Shown here one piece after another: positions 26,306 through 34,542 of a stretch of DNA of 64,000 nucleotides. A program made the translations under genes and the position numbers. The number at the start of each line of letters is the position of its first letter. Position 1 is the stretch's first letter. The stretch comes from Acidobacteriota bacterium (GTDB lineage Bacteria > Acidobacteriota > Blastocatellia > Pyrinomonadales > Pyrinomonadaceae): assembly GCA_016700075.1 (NCBI GenBank), contig CP065000.1:682001-746000 (forward strand), given 5' to 3'. The notes under the pieces were generated by a model, which was not told the DNA's origin, did no database searches, and saw only the letters and a program-made list of their open reading frames with translations.

Positions 26306-27201
26306 TTTCTCTTACTTCTGGGCTGCTTACCGTCGGTGAGGATCACGAAATCACCGATGCCCCTGTGTTTTTCGGGAACGAACATCGTAAATTCATCCTC
26401 GTATCGGGCGGTCACAACGGCCGCCTTAGTTTTTTTGCGATATTCAAGCAAATATTCCACGGTGCCCAGCCGGCTCTCAGTGTGAAAGGCCCCCACCAAA
26501 TGAACGACCAGTGGACGCTTCTTAGATTTGAGAAAACCGTAGATCGAATGGGCCATCGTTGCATCCCAAAGGGCCTGCGACGAGAGAATGTTGCCCAAAC
26601 CCATTTGTGCCTCGGGGCTCGGCCCCATCAACGCTTTGAACTTGGCCGCGTATCTCTCAGAAGGCTCGGAATAGGGCAATGGGGCCATCCATCGCTTTGC
26701 ATCTTTTGAAAGCCCGTTCAATGATGTCCTGCCGTTGCGGGAAACCATGTTTATGTATCGCCGCGGAGCATTTGCGGCAATGACCGGAAGCCGCTTCTCT
26801 TTCGCCAATTCAACCAACGGCCTGTAGTCCCACTTGTAATTTCCCCACGGCCTCGAACTCAGCAGAAAATGCTGCTCCGATATCAGGCCAGACAAATATT
26901 CATCGACAACGATCTGAACGTCTCGCTCGAACATCTCCAGAGATAAAGCGATCTCTCTCGAAGAGCCGAATCTTTGGACTATCCGTCTGAAGATTTCTGC
27001 TTGGACTGCGTGTCCGACGGCGTCGTCGTGCATCTCGCCCAAGAAAATAACCTCGTTTGATTCACCTGCCGCTACGATATCTGTGACCGAACGGCTGTTT
27101 CCCAGAGCGTCAAAAACTCGAAATTGTGCCTCATCGTAGGCGATCTGCGAAAAAGTGCTTACAGAGGTTAACATTAGTGCCGCAAAAATGATCGTTCGCA
27201 T
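26302..27201 (-). CDS. ChaN-like haem-binding/Tiki superfamily protein
   Basis: Start set at 27201 (MRTIIFAALMLTS), which gives a signal peptide; a longer frame to 27330 would add 43 unlikely residues. The 299-residue protein has the ChaN family pattern: V-I-F-L-G-E-M-H-D-D near the N-terminus, L-S-L-E-M-F-E-R-D, the R-P-W-G-N-Y segment, I-A-A-N-A-P-R-R and V-H-L-V-G-A-F-H-T-E. The conserved E-x-H and H-x-x-x-x-H regions fit iron or haem binding. ChaN proteins are exported and are thought to act in iron uptake; others of the superfamily are metalloproteases. No lipobox is visible. Confidence 0.82.
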   Translation of the reverse strand: MRTIIFAALMLTSVSTFSQIAYDEAQFRVFDALGNSRSVTDIVAAGESNEVIFLGEMHDDAVGHAVQAEIFRRIVQRFGSSREIALSLEMFERDVQIVVDEYLSGLISEQHFLLSSRPWGNYKWDYRPLVELAKEKRLPVIAANAPRRYINMVSRNGRTSLNGLSKDAKRWMAPLPYSEPSERYAAKFKALMGPSPEAQMGLGNILSSQALWDATMAHSIYGFLKSKKRPLVVHLVGAFHTESRLGTVEYLLEYRKKTKAAVVTARYEDEFTMFVPEKHRGIGDFVILTDGKQPRSKRN

Positions 27202-27257
27202 AAACCAATTAATGTTAAGAATAGCGCAACTCGTATAGCTGCGATGCCTACAGATAA

Positions 27258-27291
27258 CAAAAAATGGCGACTCCGGTTTACCGAAGCCGCC
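27258..27291 (-). terminator. Rho-independent terminator of the 27.4-30.3 kb gene
   Basis: On the minus strand 11 pairs with two G-U (27291-27281 with 27276-27266), loop of four, then T-run at 27264-27259. It lies downstream of the stop at 27358. A second perfect 11-bp hairpin at 27318-27349 precedes it without a T-run. Confidence 0.8.
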
Positions 27292-27357
27292 GTCAATATT
27301 TTTGTCAATAGATGTTCGGAAGGCTGACATTGTTTGTCGTCAGCCTTCCCTTTACCT

Positions 27358-28398
27358 CTATTCCAGACCCGTGAAGTCCACGTCAGTGAGAGTGTCATTG
27401 ACGGTGACGACACGCGGGACAAAGCGGAAGTTGCGTGAATTGACCGTCATCACGAACGACTCGCCAACCGGCACTTCGTCGAATCGGTAGTAACCGAAGC
27501 TCGAAGTTACCGCACGGCGTACCACACCGTTAGCGTCCGTCATCGTGACCTCTGCGTTGCGGAGCGGAGCACCGGTCGACGTGAATACGCGTCCCGATAC
27601 CTCGACTCCCGCAGCCGTGACCGGCAGCAGTTCGAGTCCCCAGCCGCAGATACCGCCGTTCTGCGTGTCGGGCCTCGGGAAGCCGCCGTCGTCTCTCACA
27701 TACAGGCTCCATGTTCCGTTGGCGTTGATGCCGCCAAAGTTACCGAACATCGTCTGGCTGACCGGCCGTGCGACGGTCGATCCCGGCTCGACATACGGTC
27801 CTGCAGGTGCAGGTACCGGGAATGTCGTTACAGGGGTCTCCCAGTTCGTCGGCTGATAGACGCCGGTTGCAGGTGCAGTGCTGTTCGCCACGACCTGCGG
27901 AGCGGAGTCAGTAAAGGTCAGCGTCCTCGCGTCGTTCGGATTGATCGGGACCACGCCGCCTGCGTCTGCCATCAGGATGTATTTCGCTCCGTTCGGGCCT
28001 ACAAGCAGGATGTCAACGTTGTCCGGTGAATTCGACCAGTAGTCGAACAGCGTCACACGTACGCGGAACAGGTTCGTCGTAGCGCCGTTGACGAATATCT
28101 GCGACGGATATGGCAGACCGATGCTGTTCTCGAAGATATCGATGCACTGCGTGTTCCTGAACTGGTTGGCAGTGTCATTGATGGTCAGAACGGCATCCGT
28201 GCCCGGACCGAGCGGCGGAGCACCGCCTGCAGGCCCGATGCCTGTTCCCACAGGATTCGAAAGCTGCAGGATGACTGTCTCAGGGCCTTCTGCAGAGATG
28301 TCTCCGCAGATCTGTACGTTTACGATCGCAGTCGTCTGGCGGCGGCAAAGTTGACCGTCTGGTTCGTTACTGTGATGTAATCCACCAGCAGCCCACAA
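27358..28398 (-). pseudogene. C-terminal half of the frameshifted secreted multidomain protein
   Basis: Continuation, in another frame, of the gene that starts at 30290. Useful sequence begins at about 28340 with Q-T-T-A-I-V-N-V-Q-I, the second half of a Calx-beta domain that ends A-V-L-T-I-N-D-T. Next is a proprotein-convertase P-domain-like region (L-L-V-G-P-N-G, G-T-W-S-L-Y-V-R-D, C-G-W-G-L-E-L), then a C-terminal carboxypeptidase-regulatory-like domain of about 80 residues from V-S-G-R-V-F-T-S to the end D-F-T-G-L-E. That last domain is the same as the one ending the two giant proteins at 36-51 kb. The residues between 28398 and 28340 in this frame are shadow sequence. Whether the break is real or a sequence error is open. 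Confidence 0.75.
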
Positions 28399-30290
28399 GC
28401 CGCTCCGCCAAATGCCGTTCCCGGCAACGTGCTGAAATCAACACTTGCCGCTCCCGACGTGTCACCTGATCGGTTTAATGTGATCACTGCCGTATTCGGC
28501 TCGTCATCCATATACGTCGGCGAGCTGAAGAACACGAAGTTCGTCGGCGTTGGCGACGGGCTCGGCGACGGCGAAGGAGTTGGTGTCGGCGTTGGCGTCG
28601 GTGTTGGCGTCGGTGTTGGCGTCGGCGACGGTGTTGGCGTCGGCGTCGGTGTTGGCGTCGGTGTCGGTGTCGGCGTCGGTGTTGGCGTCGGTGTTGGCGA
28701 CGGTGTTGGCGACGGTGTTGGCGTCGGTGTTGGCGTCGGTGTCGGTGTCGGCGTCGGTGTCGGTGTTGGCGACGGTGTTGGCGTCGGCGTCGGTGTTGGC
28801 GTCGGTGTTGGCGTCGGCGATTCGACAGGTGACGGGCTAGGCGTCGGCGAAGGCGTCGGGCCTGTCGGGCAGCTGATCTCGACCGTATCTATGCCGATAT
28901 AGTTCGAGTTGTTGCCGGTTGGTCCGCCGTCCTCTACGAAATACCTGAATCCAAACCGTCCGGTCGTCGGCCCGCCAAGTCCCGTTACAGTTACCGTAAA
29001 CTGCGTCCAGACTTCAGGATATACACCGCCGGTTTGATACGTCGGGTTGATATCAAGAAGCAGGTTGGTGAAATCACCAACCGATGTGGCGGTTGAGCCA
29101 ACGTTCGTGCTTGTGCCCGCCGTGCTCATACGCACCTGCAGGCGATCGGGGAAAGGATTGTTGGTTGTTGTACGCGTCCAGAAGGACATCTGCACGCCGT
29201 TCTCAAGCGTGACCACTGGTGTAAGTAGCCAGTTGCTAAGCGTTGCGACGCCCGTTCCGTTGTTGAAATTCGCTCCGATATATGAATTTGGGTCTCCTGT
29301 ATGCGACGGGAACACCGTTGGATTGCCCTGGAACCAACCAGTCGTCCCTGGACCCGGTTCTGACAGGTTCTGCAGTGACCAACCACCACCCGGAAGTGTT
29401 CCAACATCCTCGAATCCCTGAGTGAAAGGCGTGCAGGACGGCGACGGCCCAGGTGACGGGCTCGGTGACGGTGTTGGTGACGGTGACGGCGTCGGTGTCG
29501 GCGTTGGGCTTTCTGACGGTGACGGTGTCGGTGTTGGGGACGGTGTCGGCGTCGGGCTCGGAGTTGGCGTGCCTCCGCCTGTAGCACAAGTGTAGGTAAG
29601 AGAATCGATTCCTATAAAGTTCGAGTTGTCGCCGGTCGGTCCGCCGTTCTCGACAAAATAACGGAACGCGAGGCGTCCGTTCGTTGCGGTCGGCACTCCT
29701 GTAATATTGACCGTGAACTCGGTCCATACCTCAGGGTAAACACCGCCGGTGCTGTACGTGTCATTAATGTCGAGCAGTAAGGTAGTAAAGTCACCGACCG
29801 AAGTAGCTGACGACCCAACATTTACGCTCGTACCGTTCGTACTCATGCGTACTTGCAATCTATCGGGGAACGGATTGTTTGTCGTAGTTCTTGTCCAAAA
29901 TTTCAACTGAGCCCCATTCTGTAGCTCGACAACGGGCGTAAAAAGCCAATTGCTGAGAGTTGAAGTTCCTGTACCGGCGTTGAAATTTGCTCCAATGTAG
30001 GAATTCGCCGCTCCGGCGTGGGACGGAAAAACGGTTGGGTTTCCTTGAAACCAATTGGTTGTCCCGGGACCGGGATCCGAAAGGTTTTGAAACGCCCATC
30101 CGGGGCCGGGCACGCTATCCGCGATGGTATCAAAACCCTCAGCAAGCGGCTGGCAGCCTCCCTGAGCCTCGACCGTGACCGACTGAAACATCGGAAACGA
30201 GGCCATACCAACAGTTACCAACAGACCGGCGATCATTAGAAGCACCGACCTAAATTGGAACTTATTTCTGGACTGAACTTTGTTAGACAT
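28320..30290 (-). CDS. N-terminal part of secreted multidomain protein (frame broken at 28338-28346)
   Basis: Start set at 30290 (MSNKVQSRNKF); GGGAAG lies 7-12 nt ahead, and the GTG at 30308 is weaker. After a signal anchor come two copies of a choice-of-anchor-J-like domain of about 190 residues each, very similar to each other (both hold N-W-F/G-W-F-Q-G-N-P-T-V-F-P-S-H and F-W-T-R-T-T-T-N-N-P-F-P-D-R). A Pro-Thr-Ser linker follows each copy; the second is more than 100 residues long. Then comes the first half of a Calx-beta domain (F-S-S-P-T-Y-M-D-D-E-P-N-T-A) which is cut at N-F-A-A. A one-base shift inside GCCGCCGCC would join it to the frame that runs to 27358, giving about 977 residues in total from the start used here. 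Confidence 0.8.
   Translation of the reverse strand: MSNKVQSRNKFQFRSVLLMIAGLLVTVGMASFPMFQSVTVEAQGGCQPLAEGFDTIADSVPGPGWAFQNLSDPGPGTTNWFQGNPTVFPSHAGAANSYIGANFNAGTGTSTLSNWLFTPVVELQNGAQLKFWTRTTTNNPFPDRLQVRMSTNGTSVNVGSSATSVGDFTTLLLDINDTYSTGGVYPEVWTEFTVNITGVPTATNGRLAFRYFVENGGPTGDNSNFIGIDSLTYTCATGGGTPTPSPTPTPSPTPTPSPSESPTPTPTPSPSPTPSPSPSPGPSPSCTPFTQGFEDVGTLPGGGWSLQNLSEPGPGTTGWFQGNPTVFPSHTGDPNSYIGANFNNGTGVATLSNWLLTPVVTLENGVQMSFWTRTTTNNPFPDRLQVRMSTAGTSTNVGSTATSVGDFTNLLLDINPTYQTGGVYPEVWTQFTVTVTGLGGPTTGRFGFRYFVEDGGPTGNNSNYIGIDTVEISCPTGPTPSPTPSPSPVESPTPTPTPTPTPTPTPSPTPTPTPTPTPTPTPTPTPSPTPSPTPTPTPTPTPTPTPTPTPTPTPSPTPTPTPTPTPTPTPTPSPSPSPSPTPTNFVFFSSPTYMDDEPNTAVITLNRSGDTSGAASVDFSTLPGTAFGGAACGLLVDYITVTNQTVNFAAARRLRS
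28541..28859. repeat. Short tandem repeat coding for the Pro-Thr linker
   Basis: On the plus strand units of ggcgtcggtgtt with variants (gac for gtc) repeat through about 320 bp; read on the minus strand they code T-P-T-P-S-P. A shorter run of the same kind is at 29440-29574. Such arrays are prone to slippage and to assembly collapse. Confidence 0.9.
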
Positions 30291-30489
30291 AATTGACTCT
30301 TCCCTCACTTTAGGATCCTGCCGCTTGAAATGCGGCGAAATTGATATTGTTCCGAACGTAGCCCGATGCCATAACGCATCGGATTCTGCTGCGAATTTTC
30401 AGAAAATTTAATCCAAAGAACGGTAAATTCTAGACTGTTTTACCTATGCATGTCAAATGGCCGCGTGAATAAGCCCTTTAGTTGCTTTG

Positions 30490-30520
30490 ACATAAAAAAG
30501 GCTGCCGTTCGGCAACCCTT
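30490..30520 (-). terminator. Terminator of the atpD-atpC operon
   Basis: On the minus strand an imperfect stem of about ten pairs around a GAAC loop is followed by T-T-T-T-T-T at 30499-30494. It lies about 33 bp after the atpC stop. Confidence 0.75.
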
Positions 30521-30552
30521 ATATTTGTCCAAGAGGTTGTACTGACGAAAAC

Positions 30553-30948
30553 CTATTTCGCCGCGACCGACATTTTTGCCGATGCGAGATCGATAGCCTC
30601 CCTTGCCGCCTCCGCGTCCTCGGCGGTCATGGCAGACGCGGCCGCTGCCTTTTCCGCAGCGTCCTTTTCCTGCCGTGCTGCATCGAGATCGACATCATCA
30701 GACGTCGCCGCAGCATCAACAAGCAAAGAAACCTTGTCGCTGTTCACTTCGACAAATCCTGAGGCCACGGCCAATTTTCCGCTGAGGCTCTTGCCGGAAT
30801 AGCTGACCACGCCCGGACGCACTGCCGAAACCAACGGAGCATGAGCCGGCATTATGCCCACCTCACCCGAAACCGTAGGCACACTGACGGTGTCCACTTC
30901 GGCCTCAAGAACCTTCTTTTCCGGTGTTACGATCTCTAATTTCAACAT
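30553..30948 (-). CDS. atpC: F1Fo ATP synthase epsilon subunit
   Basis: Rotor-stalk subunit of F1 that couples and restrains ATPase activity. The 131 residues have the N-terminal beta-sandwich with the family signature K-L-E-I-V-T-P-E-K, G-E-V-G-I-M-P-A-H-A-P-L-V-S and A-V-A-S-G-F-V-E-V, followed by a helical, Ala/Glu-rich C-terminal hairpin. It lies 47 bp downstream of atpD and is closed by a terminator. The rest of the ATP synthase genes are not in this window. Confidence 0.93.
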   Translation of the reverse strand: MLKLEIVTPEKKVLEAEVDTVSVPTVSGEVGIMPAHAPLVSAVRPGVVSYSGKSLSGKLAVASGFVEVNSDKVSLLVDAAATSDDVDLDAARQEKDAAEKAAAASAMTAEDAEAAREAIDLASAKMSVAAK

Positions 30949-30995
30949 ATATCCGAACGCCGGCGATTACGGCGCAATCGCACTTGTTATCAGGA

Positions 30996-32507
30996 CTAGG
31001 CTCCGGCTGCCATTTTCTTGGCCTTTTCACGTGCCTGTTCGATCGTGCCGACCATGTAGAAGGCCTGCTCTGGCATGTCGTCACATTCACCTTCGAGGAT
31101 CTCTCTAAAGCCCTTGATGGTATCTTCGACCTTTACGTACTCGCCCTTAAGACCGGTGAACTGTTCACCGACCGTAAACGGCTGCGAGAAAAAGCGTTGG
31201 ATCTTTCGAGCACGGGAAACGGTGAGTTTGTCGTCCTCGCTGAGTTCGTCGAGCCCAAGGATGGCGATGATATCCTGCAGGTCTTTGTACCGCTGCAGGA
31301 TCTTCTTGACCTGCTGTGCGGTGTTGTAATGCTCATCACCGACGATCTGCGGGTCCAAAATGCGGGAGTTTGACGCCAACGGATCGACCGCGGGATAGAT
31401 ACCCAGCTCCACGATCTGACGCGACAGAGCCGTGACAGCGTCGAGGTGAGCGAACGTTGTTGCCGGTGCGGGATCGGTATAATCGTCGGCGGGCACGTAA
31501 ACGGCTTGGATCGAAGTGATAGCACCGGTCTTGGTCGATGTGATGCGTTCCTGCATCTCGCCCATTTCCGTTGCGAGGTTCGGCTGGTAGCCCACAGCGG
31601 ACGGCATGCGGCCGAGCAGTGCCGACACTTCGGAACCTGCCTGCGTGAATCGGAAAATGTTATCCACGAAGAACAGCACGTCGTTGCCCTGATCGCGGAA
31701 ATACTCAGCCACGGTCAACCCCGACAGCGCGACGCGAAGGCGTGCTCCCGGCGGTTCGGTCATCTGGCCGTAGATGAGCGACACTTTCGAATTTTTGATG
31801 GCCTCCATATCGACCTTTGAGAGGTCGAAGGCGCCGGTTTCTTCGAAATGGTGCGTGAAGGCGTCGCCGTATGTAATGACCTTGGATTCGACCATTTCGC
31901 GGAGCAGGTCGTTGCCTTCGCGGGTGCGTTCGCCGACTCCGGCAAAGACCGAAAAGCCGTCGCGTCCTTTTGCGACGTTGTTGATCAGCTCCATGATGAG
32001 GACCGTCTTGCCGACGCCGGCACCGCCGAACAGGCCGATCTTGCCGCCGCGTAAGAATGGCTGCACCAGGTCGATGACCTTGATGCCCGTTTCAAACATC
32101 TCGAGGCGTGTTGACTGCTCGTCAAAGCCCGGAGCGTGGCGGTGAATCGGATATGTGACCTCAGACGATACCTCGCCGAGTTCATCCACAGGCTCGCCGA
32201 TGACGTTCATCACGCGGCCAAGCGTAGGTGCACCGACGGGCACGCTGATCGGTCCGCCTAGGTCGATCACCTTCATTCCGCGGACCATACCGTCCGTCGG
32301 GAGCATCGACACCGCGCGCACGCGGCCCTCGCCGAGGTGCTGCTGAACCTCTGCGACGACGTCGATGTTTTCGCCGTCAAAGCCTTCGCTTACGATGCGG
32401 AGTGCCTGATATATAGGCGGAAGATAATTGTCTGAAAATTCAACGTCAACAACGGGTCCGATGATCTGTACGACCTTGCCCACGGGCCCTGCTTTTTCGT
32501 TAGCCAT
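30996..32507 (-). CDS. atpD: F1Fo ATP synthase beta subunit
   Basis: Catalytic subunit of F1. In 503 residues: N-terminal beta-barrel, P-loop G-G-A-G-V-G-K-T near 169-176, the catalytic G-E-R-T-R-E-G-N-D, Walker B L-F-F-V-D-N-I-F-R-F-T-Q-A-G-S, and the family signature P-A-V-D-P-L-A-S-N-S. Length is slightly above the usual 470-480. In many bacteria atpD follows atpG; here the upstream neighbour is a long non-coding stretch, so atpD-atpC form a separate two-gene operon. Three TGACCGC sites at 20-21-bp spacing lie upstream (32596-32643). Confidence 0.97.
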   Translation of the reverse strand: MANEKAGPVGKVVQIIGPVVDVEFSDNYLPPIYQALRIVSEGFDGENIDVVAEVQQHLGEGRVRAVSMLPTDGMVRGMKVIDLGGPISVPVGAPTLGRVMNVIGEPVDELGEVSSEVTYPIHRHAPGFDEQSTRLEMFETGIKVIDLVQPFLRGGKIGLFGGAGVGKTVLIMELINNVAKGRDGFSVFAGVGERTREGNDLLREMVESKVITYGDAFTHHFEETGAFDLSKVDMEAIKNSKVSLIYGQMTEPPGARLRVALSGLTVAEYFRDQGNDVLFFVDNIFRFTQAGSEVSALLGRMPSAVGYQPNLATEMGEMQERITSTKTGAITSIQAVYVPADDYTDPAPATTFAHLDAVTALSRQIVELGIYPAVDPLASNSRILDPQIVGDEHYNTAQQVKKILQRYKDLQDIIAILGLDELSEDDKLTVSRARKIQRFFSQPFTVGEQFTGLKGEYVKVEDTIKGFREILEGECDDMPEQAFYMVGTIEQAREKAKKMAAGA

Positions 32508-33124
32508 TATTTATAGAATGCTCCTGAATAGATGGTAAATATCGTTAAAATAACAAAGCAGTAAGGATAACACACGACCAAACGACACGCAAAACTGACC
32601 GCACGGCAAAATAATTGACCGCCGCCGCCGCGATCTTGACCGCAGAATAGCGATATTTTTACCGAAAACACCCACAATTTGTACCGCATATTTTTCGAAT
32701 CTCGTATTTCGCGCTGTAAGCGGAGATCTCAGATTATGTCACGTAAGCCGAATAGAGATGAGTGATGAGTGATGAGTGGTCGGTGGTCAATGGTCGGTTG
32801 TCGGGACGCAGGCTGCCAGCCTGCATCTGATCTGCGGAGTTGCAAAAGCCCGCGCGTGAGCAAGGGCGATATCCGGAACACAGACCGAGACAAAAGACGC
32901 CTCGGAGAAGGTACTTGCATTCATTCGTCCCAGGTCGAGGTTCGCTATCGCCCTTGCTGACGCGCGGGCTTCGGCAAAGCCGGCCTAACGTAGTGCCGCG
33001 AGCCCCACACGCTACACAGGCTGGCAGCCTGCAACCCGACTCTCCGCTCTCCTCTCTCTTGACGGTTGGCGGGCGTTGAAGTATCGTCAGTTCAAGCACC
33101 ATACTTGACGAGGCGTGTTTTAAT
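32508..33124. repeat. Intergenic region with nested palindromic repeats (about 32757-33040)
   Basis: The part nearest atpD is its upstream region. From 32757 comes a short run of gatgagt units, then ggtcggtggtca. The outer inverted repeat is the palindrome gcaggctgccagcctgc at 32808-32824 (with flank gtcggg-ac) and its inverse at 33017-33040. Inside it a second pair of arms, 32845-32870 and 32946-32971, share the core gcccgcgcgt-agcaagggc. No coding sequence is convincing in it. The layout is that of a REP-like or MITE-like composite element. Related pieces occur in ybeY and zwf next door. Confidence 0.75.
32587..32643 (-). promoter_or_regulatory. Candidate atpD promoter with three direct TGACCGC sites
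   Basis: TGACCGC occurs at 32596-32602, 32616-32622 and 32637-32643, starts 20 and 21 bp apart, so on one face of the helix. On the minus strand they lie just upstream of a weak promoter (TTGCGT at 32592-32587, 17-bp spacer, TATCCT). The layout is that of activator or response regulator sites. Motif identity unknown. Confidence 0.45.
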
Positions 33125-34093
33125 TTGCGCGATCAGAAAAAGCTCGAACTCCCGCCGCAGGGCCTGAACGTCCTTTTCGGCGTCCACGACCAGAACATCA
33201 AATACCTCGAGTCGCTGCTCGATGTGAACATCGGCGCACGCGGCAACGAATTGCTCATCGACGGCGACCCTCGCGATATCGAGACCGTCGAACGCATACT
33301 CTCGGATTTCGGCGATCTGTTTGACGAGGGCAACACGTTCTCGGACAAGGAACTGAAGGACGCTTTCAAACAGATCGCCGAGGACCGTGCGTATTCGCTG
33401 AAGGACCATTTTCAGCGTTCGCGTTTTAACCCTTCGGGCAAGAAAACGGTCGCACCCAAGACGGCGAATCAACGCAAATATCTGGACGCCATCGCAAGCA
33501 AGGACCTCGTTTTCGGCATCGGCGTGGCGGGCACGGGCAAGAGCTTTTTGGCGGTCGCGATGGCCGTTGACGCTCTGTTCAAAAAACAGGTCAGCCGCAT
33601 CATCCTGACGCGGCCCGCCGTCGAGGCAGGCGAGCGGCTCGGCTTTCTGCCGGGCGACCTTCAAGACAAGGTCGATCCTTACTTAAGGCCGCTTTACGAC
33701 GCACTCTTCGACCTTGTTGACGCCGAAAAGGTCACGAAAATGCTCGAAAAACGCATTATCGAGATCGCCCCGCTGGCATTTATGCGCGGCCGGACGCTGT
33801 CTGACGCATTCATCATCCTCGACGAGGCACAGAACACCACTAGCGAGCAGATGAAAATGTTCCTGACGCGAATCGGCTTCGGGTCAAAGGCCGTCGTCAC
33901 CGGCGACAAAACGCAGATCGACCTTCCGCGCGGCCAAAAGAGCGGCCTGAAAGAGGCCGAACACGTGCTCGGCGGGCTCGAGGGCATCGATTTTGTCTAC
34001 TTTTCGGAAAAGGATGTCGTCCGCCACAAACTCGTCCAAATGATCGTCCTGGCATATGAGAAACACTCCGCCGAAAATCAGCCGCCGGAATGA
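33125..34093 (+). CDS. phoH: PhoH family ATPase
   Basis: P-loop ATPase of the PhoH/YbeZ type, linked in many bacteria to RNA metabolism together with YbeY. 322 residues. An N-terminal KH-like region (about 15-75; L-L-D-V-N-I-G-A-R-G-N-E-L) precedes the ATPase with Walker A G-V-A-G-T-G-K-S near 138 and Walker B F-I-I-L-D-E-A-Q-N near 234, and the motif L-T-R-P-A-V-E-A-G-E-x-L-G-F-L-P-G. The start is TTG at 33125 directly after the repeat region, without a clear ribosome binding site. It overlaps ybeY by 4 bp (ATGA), so the two are translationally coupled. Confidence 0.93.
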   Translation: MRDQKKLELPPQGLNVLFGVHDQNIKYLESLLDVNIGARGNELLIDGDPRDIETVERILSDFGDLFDEGNTFSDKELKDAFKQIAEDRAYSLKDHFQRSRFNPSGKKTVAPKTANQRKYLDAIASKDLVFGIGVAGTGKSFLAVAMAVDALFKKQVSRIILTRPAVEAGERLGFLPGDLQDKVDPYLRPLYDALFDLVDAEKVTKMLEKRIIEIAPLAFMRGRTLSDAFIILDEAQNTTSEQMKMFLTRIGFGSKAVVTGDKTQIDLPRGQKSGLKEAEHVLGGLEGIDFVYFSEKDVVRHKLVQMIVLAYEKHSAENQPPE

Positions 34094-34542
34094 TCGACGT
34101 CGTAAATCTCCAACGCAAAGTAAAACTCGACACCGCCGGCATTCGTGCATTCGCGGCTTCCCTGCCGGACTTTGCTTCGGAAGCGAGCGGCAAGACCTTC
34201 ACCGTTGCGTTCGTCTCAGACAAGAGAATGAGGCAGTTGAATGAATTCTTTCGCGGCAAAGATGCGACGACCGATGTGCTGTCGTTCCCGCACGAACCTG
34301 ATGAATTCGATCTGACCACCGACCACCGACCGCCTACCCCTGACTTCTTGGGCGACATCGTCATCTCCGCCGAACAGGCGGAACGACAAGCTAAAGAAAA
34401 CAAACTAAGCCTCGAACTCGAGATCAAACAGCTTATACTCCACGGCTTGCTCCACCTCTGCGGCTACGACCACGAGACGGACAACGGCGAGATGAACGCC
34501 CGCGAACTTGAGCTCCGTGATAGACTCGGAATAAATGGCTGA
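34090..34542 (+). CDS. ybeY: Endoribonuclease YbeY (rRNA maturation), with a short insertion
   Basis: Zinc-dependent RNase that helps mature 16S rRNA and takes part in ribosome quality control. The zinc motif H-G-L-L-H-L-C-G-Y-D-H is complete (H-x3-H-x5-H). The usual core T-D-V-L-S-F-P is followed here by an unusual segment of about ten residues (L-T-T-D-H-R-P-P-T-P) before L-G-D-I-V-I-S; normally these are separated by a short loop. The DNA of the insertion contains tgaccaccgacc, the complement of a 12-mer in the repeat region upstream of phoH. The start overlaps phoH by 4 bp and the stop overlaps zwf by 8 bp. Confidence 0.93.
   Translation: MIDVVNLQRKVKLDTAGIRAFAASLPDFASEASGKTFTVAFVSDKRMRQLNEFFRGKDATTDVLSFPHEPDEFDLTTDHRPPTPDFLGDIVISAEQAERQAKENKLSLELEIKQLILHGLLHLCGYDHETDNGEMNARELELRDRLGING

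Noticed and set aside
27318..27349. Perfect 11-bp hairpin considered as the terminator of the gene ending at 27358
   Set aside because: No T-run follows on either strand; the hairpin at 27258-27291 has one and is preferred.
28541..28859. Dense repeats considered as a CRISPR or non-coding array
   Set aside because: They are in frame and code for a Thr-Pro linker in the minus-strand gene.
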